The position numbers and the translations under genes are program-made. Source: Larix kaempferi (lineage: Eukaryota; Streptophyta; Pinopsida; Pinales; Pinaceae). From it: a stretch of DNA of 64,000 nucleotides. Within the stretch, counting starts at the first letter, position 1. Every line of letters begins with the position of its first letter. Below, in pieces: positions 1 to 12,837 of this stretch. The notes below the pieces were generated by a model. It was not told the origin of the DNA, did not search any database, and saw only the letters and a program-made list of their open reading frames with translations. The stretch is taken from contig BSBM01000199.1 in assembly GCA_027924585.1 (NCBI GenBank), positions 13,773,501-13,837,500 on the forward strand, in the 5' to 3' direction.

Positions 1-505
1 GTTGCATGAAAAAAAAAGTAAAAAAGAAGGAGAGCAGCCGCGCAGAATAAGTCTAGATACTAATCGCACAGAGAAGATAGAACGACTGTCATGTAGAAGA
101 CAACAACAAGTGCGCATCTCGAAGTAAACATCCTATTAAGACTGCCAGCACATTATGATGGAAACCATTACCACGACATCTATCGGCTAGTTAGTGGGTC
201 GTTAACCAAATTGGCAGCACTTGGGAAATTTAAAATTTAAGGGCGGATGTGACATTTTGGAACCCATTAAAGACTGATGTGACTAGTTAGCATCGAAATC
301 CAGCTAGCAGGCTAAGCCATTAACGCTGATTTGACGGAGTTGACAAGCTGGCTTGCCAAGCAACCTTTTGGCATTTAAGGAAACAACACTAGCATGATGA
401 GAAGGATCGGTGGACAAGACCAAGATCATACACACGAATTGATAATGAATATGGCATTTAGTTCCTCGGCAGCTACAGAAGGCCATGTTGCAGACCAACA
501 GCAGC
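1..505. other. Unassigned flank, promoter-like upstream DNA
   Basis: No reading frame here matches anything I recognise. The stretch lies directly upstream of a TATA box and a long degenerate ORF, so it may be the U3 part of an LTR or an internal promoter region of the element that carries that ORF. The element's left end is outside the window, so this cannot be decided. Confidence 0.3.
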
Positions 506-513
506 TATAAATA
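506..513 (+). promoter_or_regulatory. TATA box upstream of degenerate accessory ORF
   Basis: The octamer TATAAATA sits in a GC-flanked context about 140 bp ahead of the ATG at 653. The spacing suits a pol II promoter with a start site near 535-545 and a short leader. Either an LTR promoter or a dedicated internal promoter for the accessory ORF is possible. Confidence 0.5.
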
Positions 514-652
514 GACCTCACTTGGCCACTTAACCATTTTCATGAAGCATTCGAACTATTTGAGAGTCGAGTGACCAGAGCATTGTATGAGTGAACCGGT
601 TGAGTTGGAAGACATATCTTGGTTATTTGAGCAAGCAGGGATTCCAACAGCA

Positions 653-3372
653 ATGACGGTGACGAAGGCAGGTGCATCTAAAATTTCAGCACGATAGGCT
701 GCGGGAAGCAACAAGGGCAAAGAGACAGCTTCAGAGTAGGGGGGGTCCAAAGTACCAGTGCAACAGTCGGCTTCGGCTCAGAACTTACCCATCTATCCAA
801 TGCCTGAATACATCCCTCCACAGAAGCTTGATGCCCCACTAGTCCACATAGAAAATAATTTCAAGTACAAAATCCCAATGCCCACCATCTCTACCAGGGT
901 GAAAATTGAGGAGAATCTGATGGGTGGCGTAACAGGTTGCAAGCTGGACGACATGGAATTACTTGAAAATATGTTGGTAACACTGAAGACTTACCCACAA
1001 TTCAGACCGGATGCATATATCAATTGCGTAAGGGACACACAGACCGGCATCGACAGGCTGGTAGTCCAAGAATGGCTAAGGCCCATCCGGCCATCAGGCT
1101 TGTTAAATCTACTGCAAATGCCTCACTTTACTAAGAGCTTGGAGTTTTCCGCGGCAGTGCGCACATTACTCACTTGCATACATGAAGGATTCTTATGGCT
1201 ATATACCCACATTGATATCAGTATTGATATGATCCATCACAATACAGGCTTGAACAAAAGAGGCGAGGACCCTGCTGACCTCCTCATAAAGAGGGCGCAT
1301 GATAGAAATCTGAGCATCGAAGTTGCTAAATAATTTGGCATAGTGTGGAAGGGACGGGGGTTCCCAATGGTCGACATCAATGACCACGCAACAAAGTTTA
1401 CGACCCAGTTGCTTGCAGGAAAGATTTTGCACAAGTGTTGACCACCTGAGGTACCAGTGGTCGCAATCAAGGAAGCATCTAACACATTGTGCGGCAAGCA
1501 TTATAATTGGTGCCAGTTCCTACTGAATGAGCTTCTGGCAGATATTCAAGAAATGCAAGATAATGGAACACCATTCCATTTCAACTAGCTACTAGTGTTG
1601 ATAGCCATTCTAGGCTAGAAAGAGATAGAATCATATCAAGGAGCTCCAACCTATGCAGGGCAGGGATGCGGAGCACGTTTTACCAACTTATGGGTGAGCT
1701 CAAAGGAATCAAGGCAACGACATACCATCGAAGTCTTTTATGCCTATTATCACCAGTTGCATGAGGCGATTATGGAAACTCCGTGCATTTCCTAACCACT
1801 GATCGACAAGTATACATGCATCATGAGGTTTAGCGTGAAAAGTCATCAGTCGCACATTCAACCAAGGGATGATGCGCAAGAAGGATTATGGTATCCAAGG
1901 TTCTACTGACTTGATGAGGATACCATCTAGGCCATGATGGAACGTTGTGATGCCAACTTGAAAGTTCCCTCTTCCCAAGATGATGCATCGGATTATCAGA
2001 AGAACATCCCACCTGTCTCCACGGCCAATATTGACATCAAAAGTTCAGACGAAGAAGATACTCAAGCAGATAGCGAAGAACTAGCATCAAAGAAGGAAAA
2101 GAATGGCGAGCTACCTACAGGCACGCCCATTGAGGAAGAGAAGGATGACGTGTAGAGTCAACATACAGTGACGTCGACGGGCAAAAGAAAGGCCATCAAA
2201 CGCCCCTCGCAATCGCAAAGCTGACGCACAAAGAGGAAGGCTGAAAAACCCCGATTTTGGGCCACAACTACATCTAGATGATTACGAGGTCATCGCAACA
2301 AAAGTGCAGGAAGTATGGGAAGAGACTTGCGTTGAAAAAGAAGCCAAACAAGATCAACTGCAGTTGACCATAATCCAAGCTATGGAGGAGGTCAAGACAA
2401 TGGTAGCCCATATGGGGTTGGGGTAGCCAGGCTCAGCTTCTGACGGGAAGTCAGGGGGACCAAGCACGCAGTGAAGAGTACCTATTGTTGTAAGTAAATA
2501 TCCGCGTGTCTTGAACCTTGAACTGGGCTACCTTGTTTACCCAATTGAAGCGGTTAAGGAGGCAATAAAGACTAGGTGCCTTAACCTGAACATTGGGGCA
2601 CTGCCCCTAGAGGACCTGAATGAGTTGCACATCAAAGTTGTGGAAGAAATTCATGAGAGAGGCCTCACCTCATATGATAAGTGTGCACAGTTAACTGAAG
2701 ACATCAATCAATGAAGGCATGAATCATATAACAACAAGCAAGAATTGAGCTGAAGGAAACTGTTTCAGCTGTGTGCACAAAAATAGAAGAATGCGAAGAA
2801 GAAGATGATATGGAGGACACGATAAAGAAAATTGGGGCCAAGGTAGAGTCCCTTACCTCTAACAAAATACAAATGGAAGCCTCTTATAAAGGAAAGATCG
2901 CAGAGCTGGAGGCTAGGCACCCTATCATTCCACCAGATCAGTGCCCAGCTCTAGCTGAGGACATCAAAGCAACCATGGATGGCATTTCGGTGGAAGTGAT
3001 GAAATGCCAAGACTTACTTGAACAGATAACTACAGCAGTCATCGGGTTGAGTGAGGATCCTGCGCTCCAGCAGGTAAGAGCGGAATTACAATAGAAGCAG
3101 CAGTAGGTAGATGTTGCAAGCGTGCAACTGAGGAATGCGCTGGAAAGAAAGAAAGTGCATAAATTTAACAAGGTCAAGGACCTACAGAAAGAGTTGGCGA
3201 CACTAAGGGAGAAAGAGGCTGCTACATCGGTCAGGCTACAACCTATTGAACAGGAAGGCCTCGAATTGATGCAACAATTTGACGCAAAGTTCGGAGAAAT
3301 TTAGGCAGCAGAAGGAACTATGAGAGAACAAGTGGCAAGGAAGAAGGTCTCGCAGGCAACTCTGGAGACGCT
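653..3372 (+). pseudogene. Degenerate retroelement accessory ORF with coiled-coil C-terminal part
   Basis: One reading frame can be followed from the ATG at 653 to about 2278 and again from about 2771 to 3372, broken only by single in-frame stops (for example at 1331-1333, near 1588 and 1793, and at 2153-2155). The segment 2511-2714 is open in another frame, so at least one indel is present. The first half (758-1700) encodes a globular domain rich in Leu and aromatic residues. The second half (2700-3300) is charged and Leu-heptad-like, suggesting a coiled coil. The middle is acidic (Asp/Glu-rich near 2040-2150). I do not recognise the family with certainty. The pattern around residues 150-320 resembles the plant transposon-type domain of env-position ORFs in Athila-like elements, including the third ORF at 52546-55305. 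It reads straight into the LTR-like start at 3373, so it was probably interrupted by that insertion. Confidence 0.5.
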
Positions 3373-4430
3373 TGTCACCTACCCAAATTCTAAGAATATT
3401 ATTTTATTTGCAAAATACTTTATGTTAAATTTTAATTACAAAGTTTTGTAATTATGACCAAGTTTAGTCAAGGATAATTGTAATTACTGATTATTATTAT
3501 TTAATAAATTAAAGTAGGAGACAAACACCCAAGGGAACTGTTAAATGAGTGTTCACTGACCCACTAGAAGGAATGGAAGTTGTTAGAAGGTATGGGACAA
3601 ATGGAAGCATTTTCACTCCACCACTAGCTATTGGTTATGGGACAACTACCCCTAAATTTGTGGCATTATCCCCCAGGCAGGTGGAAGAGAGCAGGCAGCT
3701 CATTAATGACCAGTTAACCACTAAAAGGCCTAGGTAGCCTACATAAGGCAATTCGAATTGTGCAGGTAGCCCCTTAAAATATTTTCTACATAAATATTTC
3801 TCAAGTGCATTAGGTGAACACTGAGAGATTCGAATAGGGAGGCTATGTGAGAGTGCAACTATAAGTCTGCTAATTATACTGAGAAGGCAAACCAGAGGTG
3901 TTGGTGCAAGTCTCTTTGACTACTGAGTCTTGATGACTGGACAATCTACGTTCTATTACAGGTTGATGTACTAAGGCTTCTGCAGAATCTTCCTCCCGAT
4001 GGTTCAGTGAATAGGATCGGGGGTCCTAAGGAAAGTAACTTGGTTGTCTTCAGGAATAGCTTGGGTGGAACAGGTTCCTTGGGCTATTTGTTTCTCCTAT
4101 AGTCAACCAGGTTTTACTGTTCCTACTTTTGTTTACTGTTAAATGTTTCTGCATAGTAGAATTATTAAACTCAGTCATGTAAAAGAAATTATTTTATTTT
4201 CTGATCTAAGTATGATTCTGAATGAAAAATCTTTATGAAATAATTGAATCGATAACCATCTCTATATTTTTCCCCATGTTGTTCTCTGCATCGTACTCCA
4301 GTATAGAGAAGTAAATTAAGAAAGATGAGAGATAGGTAGAATGCCATCGATTGGAAAAGTGAATATAGTAGTGTTCTTGTTAAATTCTGTTATATGTTTA
4401 AACATAGTAAACATTACAGTATAGTATAAA

Positions 4431-6694
4431 TAGCTGCATAGAATTCATATAATTCTTAGATAAAAGAAAAACATATTTTGTTTCTACACAGTTCCTTATA
4501 TTTCTTTTTAACTGTATCTAGTTCAGATAGTAAGCAAATGCATTTCAATATTATACATTTCATGTTTTTCAAGCAATTATATTTTCAAGAATTATAGCAG
4601 GTGAAAAAATTAATCTCTGTACAGATTTATTACAATTATACAATTTTATTTCTTCACTAACTATCACTTTTGATTTCATTTATTAAATATCAACACAGTA
4701 GTATCAAACCCTAAGATATTACAGACCCTAGTTTTCTGTTTACACAGTTCATAATTTTCTCCTCAAGCCATTCATGTCAAACTTTAGACATTTCTTTTCT
4801 GAGCCTAACAGTTATAGATTTCCAAACCCTAACTAGCATTTCGAGACTACTACAAGACAGTAAGCATCACTTAGCAGAAAGCACAATTCAGTATCAATAC
4901 CTAACGATAGTTTGCAACTCTAGTAAGAAAGCATACAGAGTGTCGAAATATTCACATGCACGAGTTAAGGACCAGTTCGTGGGTTCGACTGTATCTATAC
5001 AAACAAGATTACCAACGAAAGCTACAGGTAGGGTTTCAATTGTGAAATAAAATAGAACATTGTAGCATAGCCAAACCAAATACACTTGACAGCCGAACTA
5101 TATCTCATCACATTTTCAAAACATAACTATCAACAACGATGAAGAAGTATAGAAACAACTATCTACAGTCAACCATCGTTGGTTGGGACACCTTAACAAT
5201 TATTTACACAGTTTTCTCAACCATTACTTTAAAAACACAATTTTCCATTGCAAAAACGAGCCATTGTTTATAAGTGCAAGAGAACCCTCGGCTCTTGGTT
5301 TTCCATTTAAAGTTTATAATAGAGAATTACATTACGGACCTGTCAAGGTTCCACGAGGCTTACCCCTTATCAACCAAAACCATTAAAACGAGACTATGGA
5401 GCAACAAACTACATAGTGTTTTACCCTTAAACATCTAGCAGAACAAACAAAAGTTCGAAGTTCCTTTCAAACAACATAACCAGGAATTAAAGAGCCGATT
5501 GGCATCTTAAAGAAACTGAAGATTATCCTCTGTACAACTATTAACAAAACAAGACTTAAAACTTCACACTCGGCCATCACCGAAACAAAGTTGAATGGTT
5601 CCAACTCTCGGCACATAGAAATCACCATCAAAACCATGCCAAAGGCACCTAAGAGGTTTTCGAGAACCACCGGAGCTTACCAGGAAGTAGTAGCAGCATT
5701 TCCATTCTCCAATATTTCACTTAGCAACCTCATACGAAATGGGTACCTGCCAAAACATAGTTTGAAGGGTTAAATCAAGAAAAACGCGATTATAAAGTTA
5801 AGTATCATAGTAATGCATTCACTGTCTTAAAACACTCACCCTTAGAAACAAAACTCATGAATTTTGACACACTACACCATCAGATGCTGAATGCATGGTG
5901 GTATTTGACAGCAACCACGAGCTAAAACACTGAAGACCATTCTCACAAACAGGAGAATCAAACCCAGTCCGAATTACATTCAATACAATGGCTGGAGAAA
6001 CCCCATCACTATATTAGCATATAGTGGGTTAAGTGAAGAGAATTTAAGATTGCAAAAACTACCTCCCACGGGTCACAGGATTGAAACCTCCTGAGAGATA
6101 CTCTCTCCAACCCTAAATGTTAGCAGTTTGTCAGCCTCATAACTCCAACTCTAATGTAAAAATGAAGACCGGGAAACTCTCCATCACTACTTACAACAAG
6201 GTTTAGGGTTTCATATTCAATGATAAAGATCTCGCGAGATCGACAAGCAAGAAGATGCCAACAAGCTACGCTGAAGTTGGTCAAATATTGCATTGATATC
6301 TCATTAATTACAACAACCATGACGATGCCAACACTGCATGCTAAGGGACAATATCGTGTACAGCTCAGAGGAGAAGCGATATGGTAACCATGCACAACTA
6401 GGATTCCTAGTTATATTATCAACCAAACTTCTCGTGAGTGGATTACGTGGGTTGACAGCAACACTTTCCACTAAGGAGTTTGGTTAGGACCATTAATATC
6501 TGAACGAGACACTGTCAACCTGCCAATAGCAAATTTAATACCTGTCAACTCATCACTTCATTAACGAGTTCATTGTGAAATGCAATAACTTACATTATCA
6601 ATACTTAGAACAAGAGCTAGGTCGTATAGCATAGTTCATTCTATTGCTAAAGTCTTAGCCTTTCAAAGGTTTGGTTACATCACTTAAATGGATA
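4431..6694. other. AT-rich DNA inside the LTR candidate, no gene seen
   Basis: Only short open frames on both strands; none has a recognisable domain. No poly(A) tails, terminal inverted repeats or clear duplications were seen. Confidence 0.4.
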
Positions 6695-6753
6695 CAAATC
6701 ATATCATTGCATATTACAAATCATATCATCGCATATTACAAATCATATCATTG
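6695..6753 (+). repeat. 22-bp tandem repeat, 2.7 copies
   Basis: The unit caaatcatatcattgcatatta is repeated with one substitution (att to atc in copy 2) and a partial third copy. Confidence 0.85.
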
Positions 6754-6889
6754 TAATATTAGTGCACAGTTTATATAGTTCAAAGTTTGAACTTAGGCAT
6801 CGTAATATTTGAATTACATATCAATATATTAATGTGGATGCATAGTAACTATAAAATATTTCTATTTCATTTCTATAGTTTTGTATGAG

Positions 6890-7131
6890 CAATAGGATGA
6901 AGTTTTATAATGCTAGTTCATAGCATAAACACCATATTCACAATAAATTCCATATGATTAGCCATGTAGTGCAAATACTATTGATCAAGGTATCACCATA
7001 GATATAGTTTCAATAGGATGAAGTTTTATAATGCTATTTCATAGCATAAACACAATATTCACAGTAAATTCCATATGATTAGCCATGTAGTGCAAAGACT
7101 ATTGATCAAGGTATCACCATAGATATAGTTT
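6890..7131 (+). repeat. 121-bp tandem duplication
   Basis: Copy 1 is 6890-7010 and copy 2 is 7011-7131. Both run from caataggatgaag to gatatagttt and differ at only a few positions (for example tagttc/tatttc, caccat/cacaat, aatact/agact). This indicates a fairly recent local duplication within the LTR candidate. Confidence 0.9.
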
Positions 7132-8008
7132 AAGTGTTGACGAGATACACTCTGAAGCTAAGTTCTTAGTACAAGCACTAGTCACTATACTTTACATATA
7201 TTAATTGTGTATTCAAATGATAAATTCAGGACTTAGAGTAGTCTAAGTTCTGTAGACGCAAAATAAAATGATAATTCAAAAGTATAAACACTATTTGCTA
7301 CAAGCTTCCTAATAGCATTATCAATAGATATTAGTATCACTGTTTTAATAATAATGAAACTTGCCATACAATAATATATGTAGCATTATAATAGAACACT
7401 TGGACGACGTGAAATTATAACACTGAAGAGCTTTATAAGTCAGCACATAAACTAGAATTAGAACCATGTATCCTTACCTCCAGTAACTTGTTTCGCAAGA
7501 AAGTACTTAGCATTCTAATTTTACATTGATGTTGAATTGAAAGACACACGTACTCTTAACACATGTTGTCGTAGAATTTCTTACCTGCGGTGTTCACATG
7601 GAAATAGGATTCAAATGCCTTAGCTAAACATAGCTAAGTAAACTCCAGGGTACCACGTAGGACCCCTTCATCATCATACAAACAAACTGTCAGCACATCA
7701 TCAAGAACATCATAACAATACAGATTATGAACAGCATGTAATTATATTTAGAACTCAAGCAGGAACTGTAAATTGCATTCTTATGCATAATCATAAAAAG
7801 ATCTTTTGTTAAGGAGATTAGCATCCGTTTAAATCTGAAATAGCAAATACAATTATATCATATTTTATTTGAAAATTATGATGTGTCATCATTATTAATT
7901 ATCCTAGTTAAGAAATCTAATTATTTTATATGTTCTGCATTAACGACTTCGATAATTATTTCTATTATAAAAAAATTTAAATTTTGGTATTTTTTGGGAT
8001 GTTACATG

Positions 8009-8020
8009 TGGTATCGGAGC
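8009..8020 (+). other. Primer binding site (initiator Met tRNA type)
   Basis: TGGTATCGGAGC matches the usual plant TGGTATCAGAGC site except for one A-to-G change. It begins two bases after an LTR end (TTACA), the normal spacing, and precedes gag by 130 bp. Confidence 0.8.
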
Positions 8021-8149
8021 TCATGTTCGAACTCTAGGCCTGAAAAAGGTCTAAGAACATGCAGCAGAAAATTTATTTACAGTAGAAATCTTACTAATTC
8101 AAAAATTTAAACTATTTGTGTTATACAGAAATTATTTTAAGTTACAAGT

Positions 8150-9406
8150 ATGGAAGGATCAGCTAAACATTTAGAAGACAGATTTCGACCCAACAGTCAT
8201 AGCACGAGACAACATTATGAAGAAGAAGTCCATGGTGAATTAAATGCCAATTCGTCAGAATTGTTATGTCCATTTCAAGAGTTAAAAGCAGAAATTAGAT
8301 CTATAAAACAAGACAATGAGAAAATTCTGAAGGCACAAGAAGAACTAAATCAAGTATTGTTCAAACAATGCCCAACTGGTGAACATAATAGAGAAATTGA
8401 AAATACCTCCAAGATTGAAGATTTACCTCATCAAGACAGAAGTAAGAAGATGAAAACTGATGATGCAAACAGCATTTCAACATCATCAAAAGCTGCCCAT
8501 GAAAAATGGAAAAAGAAAAGAAATTATTCGAGTGATAGCAGTGAAGGAGACTACAAACCCAAAAGAAAAAGTCACAAAAAGTATGAGCATATTTCTGGGG
8601 AGTTCAAGAAAATCAAACCCCCAACCTTCAATGGTAAAACTGAGAAAAGAGAGACAGTAGAAGCTTGGCTGTCCCGCATGAAGAAGTACTTCCAAATTTA
8701 CGATTACTCAGAATCATTGAAGGCAAAGATGGCAATCTACAACTTGATTGGGAAGGAAGATATTTAGTGGCATGACATCAAAAGAGTGAAGGGAATCAAG
8801 GACAAGGAGGTGAATTGGAGTAATTTCAAACGGTACTTCAAAAAGAAGTTCTTATTTGAACAATACTATGAAGAAAAATCAAAGGAGTTCTATGATTTAA
8901 AGCTAGGAAGTATGAACATGAAAGAGATGAATAGTAAATTTCTGAATTTACTGAGGTATGTGCCATACCTCATAGAAGAAAAACTGAAGATACAAAGATA
9001 CCTGAGTTGTCTACCTTTCAACATCAAGGACATAATCGAGTATGACAATCCAAAGACCTTAGAAGAAGCCATGAGGAAAGCAACTTTCTGTTATGATACT
9101 AATCAGAAAAGAGAAGGAATATCAAACTGGAAAAGTCATAAACCTGACAATTTTGAGCTGAAAAAGAAAAATTTCTAGTTTAGTGGAAATTCTGGTTTCC
9201 AAAAGAAAAAATTTCATAATCGAAATTTTCAAGGAAATAATCCCAGAAACAGCCAGCAGCAGAATTTTACAGCTCCTAGAAACACTCCCAATGCTACCAG
9301 GACTAATGATCAAAAGGCACCTATCAAATGTTTTGAGTGTCAAGGTCCTCATTATGCATCAGAATTCCCCAAGAGAAAGAAGACAACTAACAATATTCAT
9401 GCCATA
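8150..9406 (+). pseudogene. gag: Chromovirus gag remnant
   Basis: Gag forms the particle and binds element RNA. The frame opens with ATG at 8150. It has a Lys/Glu-rich N-terminal part with a basic Ser/Lys stretch, then the retrotransposon gag core (8620-9120: a Trp-Leu-Ser motif, then a helical region with Tyr-Leu-Ser-Cys-Leu-Pro). A zinc knuckle lies at 9329-9367, where the pattern is Cys-X2-Cys-X3-His but the last Cys is Phe, so the finger is damaged. Stops at 8765, 9176 and about 9407 lie in the same frame as the rest of the ORF. The first two replace residues expected to be Trp or Gln. No frameshift is needed to read through. Confidence 0.8.
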
Positions 9407-9430
9407 TAGATTGAACCTATTGTTGGAGAC

Positions 9431-9904
9431 TTGGAAAGGGATATGCTCAAAATTAATGCAGCACTCAACAGCAGACAAGCAGATCATCAAGTCTCTATGG
9501 TAGAGATTGAAGGTATGCTGCAAAATCATCCTGTTACTATTTTGATTGATCCAGGTGCTATCTTAAGTTATATATCATCAGATATTATAGAAAGTTTTAA
9601 ATTGAAAACAGAAAAATTCAGTAAATACTAGTTAGTTAGACTAGCAACAGGAACAAAAAGGAAAGTATTGGATTTTATTGAAAGTTGTGCTTTATCCATG
9701 AATCCGTTAAAGACACAAACCAAGTTGAATGTTTTACCTTTAGGATCCTATGATATTATAATCGGAATGGACTGGTTAAAAGCCCATCATGTCATTATGA
9801 ATTGTTATGAGAAAATTTTTACATGTTTAAATGATGAAGGAGAAACTGTAGAAGTAAAAGGTATTCCAAGAAAGACATCCCTTAGACAGATTTCAGCCCT
9901 ATAA
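9431..9904 (+). pseudogene. Chromovirus protease remnant
   Basis: This aspartic protease domain would cut the Gag-Pol polyprotein. It is in the gag frame. The active-site motif reads Leu-Ile-Asp-Pro-Gly-Ala instead of the usual Asp-Thr/Ser-Gly-Ala. The downstream Ile-Ile-Gly-Met-Asp-Trp-Leu motif (9755-9780) is well preserved and typical of plant Ty3/gypsy proteases. Stops interrupt at about 9629 and 9902. Confidence 0.8.
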
Positions 9905-9934
9905 GTAAAGAGGGCAATTAGAAAAGGATGTCAA

Positions 9935-11347
9935 TTGTTTGCAGTAAATGTAGTAAATGATGAGTTTATTTGTAAAGAGGACAAACTGAAACTAGAAGAC
10001 ATACCTTCCCTAAAGGATTTCAAAGATGTTTTTCCTAAGGAGATTCCAATATTATCTCCTAAAAGAGATCTAGACTTTACCATCAAGTTAATACCAGGAG
10101 CAGTACTGAATTCTAAAGCTCCATATAGGATGAATATACTGGAATTAAATGAGTTGAAATCACAGTTGAAGGAACTGATTGATAAAAACTATATAAGACC
10201 CAGCATGTCTCCTTGGGGAGCACCTGTTATATTTGTTAAGAAGAAATATGGCACCCTAAGATTGTGCATAGATTATCGCCAGTTGAATAAGATGACAATC
10301 AAGAATCGATATATGTTGCCTTGCATAGACGATCTATTTAATCAGCTGCATGGAGCAACGATATTTTCAAAGATTGATTTAAGGTCAGGATATCATCAGG
10401 TGCGGGTGAAGGATGAGGATATTTTCAAAATAGACTTCAGAACTCGATATGCACATTATGATTTCGTAGTCATGCCATTTGGCTTGACTAATGCCTCGAC
10501 TGTATTTATGTGTTTAATGAACAATATTCTACACAAATATTTGGATAAGTTTGCTATTGTGTTCATAGACGACATTTTAGTGTATTCTAAAAGCAAAGAA
10601 GAGCATGACGAACATCTGCATATTATCTTACAAGTTTTGAGAGATCATCAATTATATGCTAAGTTTAGTAAGTGTGACTTTCACAAAGACAAAATTTAGT
10701 ATTTAGGACACATAATTTCTAAGGAAGGAATCTCGGTTGACCCCAACAAGATAAAAGTCATTAATGATTGGTCGGTTCCTAAGGATGTGTCGGATGTAAA
10801 ATCATTTATGGGTATTACTGGATATTACATAAAATTTATAGAGGGTTTTTCAAAGATTGCAAACCCCATAACCTCACAGAAGAAAGGGAAGAAATTTGTG
10901 TGGGATCAGAAATGATCAAACAGTTTTAAGAAGCTAAAGGAATTATTAACTACAGCACATATTCTGGGGATAGCAGATCCTAATAAGGATTTTATAGTAT
11001 GTACTGATGCATGTAATGACGGACTGGGTGGAGTCCTAATACAAGAGGGACATGCTGTTGCATACAAATCTAGAAAGTTGAAAATAGATGAGAAGAACTA
11101 CTCTACTTACGATTTAGAGTTATTAGCAGTAATTCACGCTTTAAAAATGTGGCGTCACCACCTTATTGGCATAAAATTTACCTTGTTGACAGATAACATG
11201 GGTCTAAAATATTTATTAGATCAGACAAATATGAATGCTAGACAAGCTAGATGGTTAACTTTTCTAAGTGAATATGATTTCGAAATTCAGCATATTAAAG
11301 GGAAAGAGAACAAGGTTGCTGATGCATTAACTTTAAAGCAAAACTGA
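9935..11347 (+). pseudogene. pol: Chromovirus reverse transcriptase and RNase H remnant
   Basis: The RT domain (about 10030-10760) keeps the order of conserved blocks: [33 protein letters not shown] and the catalytic box Phe-Ile-Asp-Asp near 10565, with both Asp present. RNase H (10990-11340) keeps the first Asp (TDAC), the Glu of DLELLAV and the Asp of LLTDN. In-frame stops occur at 10697 and about 10915, and the frame closes near 11345. This ~470-codon stretch is the best-preserved part of the element. The RT blocks are of the chromovirus type rather than Tat/Athila. Confidence 0.88.
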
Positions 11348-11348
11348 A

Positions 11349-12837
11349 TTTTATTTTATCCATCAGTACTTACTCAATAGATTTAGACAATCACTTCATT
11401 GAAAGGAGTGAAACGGATGAAGAATACAGAAAATTACAAGAAAAGACAGCAAATAACAATTCTGAAAATTCTATGGCAGATTATAGTTTAAAGGAAAAAG
11501 GATTGTTATTATACAAAAACAGATTGTATGTACCCAACATACCAAAAGTAAAAATTCTGATTTTAAATTAGATGCACAAAAGCCATTGCTTTGGTCATCC
11601 AAGTTATCAAAAAACCAACACTAGGCTACGTAAATAGTACTATTGGCCCAGAATGAAAGATGAAGTAGTAGAGTACATAGCTAAGTGTTTGGACTATCAA
11701 AAAGTGAAGGTTGAACATCAACATCTAGCTGGACTATTGTAGCCATTGCCTATACCTAGCTGAAAATGGGAAGTGATAAGCATAGATTTTATTACCGGAC
11801 TACCCAAAAATCAAAAACAAAATGACTCTATCATGGTGGTAGTGGATACACTCAACAAGGCAACACACTTTATACTTGTGAAGACTACTCATAAGGCTCC
11901 AGACATTGTAGAAATCTTCATGAAGCAGATTTTTCAATTACATGGTATATCGAAAGTGATAATTTCAAACCGTGATTCTAAGTTTACTAGAAACTTATGG
12001 AAGTCTTTATTTAAAGGGTTGAATACAACCTTAAACTTCAGTACAGCATTTCATCCACAAATGGATGGATAGACAGAAAGAGTGAATCAAGTTTTGGAAG
12101 ACTTTATGAGAATGTATGTTAAGGATCAGCCTGGTAAGTGGGAAGACTACTTGCATTTAGCAGAATTTGCATATAATAACCATTATCATGCATCAGTCAG
12201 ACTTAGTCCTTTTGAAATTCTTTATGGTAGGAAATGTGATACACCTGTTTCTTGGAATGATCCAGTAAATATAGTTATTTTAGGACCTGAATTGTTGTAG
12301 GAGTTAGAACTAATTGTGAAATAGGTACAAAGAAATCTTAAAGCTACCCAAGATAAGCAAAAGAGTCAAGTAGATCTTAAAAGGACTCATAAGGAGTTCC
12401 AGGTTGGTGAGCATGTTTTTCTCAAGGTAAGACCGAAAAAGTGTTCATTGAAATTGGGAAGCTGTGCCAAGTTGGCACCCAGGTATTGTGGTCCTTTCGA
12501 AATATTGTTAAGGGTTGGACCAGTGGCATACCAACTGGCTTTGCCACCAAATTTAAAGATACATAATGTTTTTCATATATCATTTTTAAATAAATATGTA
12601 CACGATGCTACTCATGTTGTAAATTGAAATGATGTACAGGTGGGACAAGACGACAATTTTCAGGAAGAACCGGACTATATCCTTGAAAGGAGGGAAACTC
12701 TACTTCGGGATTGCACCATTGGGTAGGTAAAGGTGGAATGGAAGCACCTTAGCCCAGAAGAGGTAAACTGGGAGTTGGAGAGTAGTATGTGGGTAGCATA
12801 CCCAACTCTGTTTTAGGAACACTTAGAGAGTGATTAA
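11349..12837 (+). pseudogene. pol: Chromovirus integrase with chromodomain, remnant
   Basis: Read in the frame shifted relative to RT. It contains the His/Cys zinc-binding region (about 11560-11710; the last Cys of CxxC is Tyr) and the core with ISIDFITGLP. The second catalytic Asp is changed to Asn (SNRDSKF), and the Glu in GQTERVNQ, directly after a stop, is kept. A GPY-like module (RVGPVAYQLALP) follows. The C-terminal chromodomain at about 12680-12812 (ILERRETLLR ... VEWKHLSPEEVNWELE) normally guides integration to heterochromatin. At least eight in-frame stops, several at expected Gln or Trp. Dead copy. Confidence 0.85.

Larger units (their letters stand above)
3373..8006 (+). mobile_element. 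Candidate 5' LTR of the chromovirus (long or containing insertions)
   Basis: The stretch begins TGTCACCTACCC, a form typical of plant Ty3/gypsy LTR starts, and ends GGGATGTTACA two bases before a Met-type primer binding site. If the whole interval is one LTR it is about 4.6 kb, long but not unheard of for del/Tekay-type elements; nested insertions are also likely. The first ~1 kb is related, in inverted orientation, to 16450-17337. No long ORF in it is convincing. The 3' LTR was not found, so the left boundary is an inference. Confidence 0.4.
3373..12837 (+). mobile_element. Decayed Ty3/gypsy chromovirus (5' LTR candidate through chromodomain)
   Basis: Order on the + strand: LTR candidate, primer binding site (8009), gag (8150), protease (9431), RT and RNase H (9935-11347), integrase and chromodomain (to 12837). 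Gag to RNase H stays in one frame with seven internal stops. One frameshift near 11345 moves integrase to the next frame. The chromodomain and the RT sequence place it among chromoviruses (Tekay/del-like). It cannot encode working proteins, and its 3' LTR is not identifiable. Confidence 0.8.
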
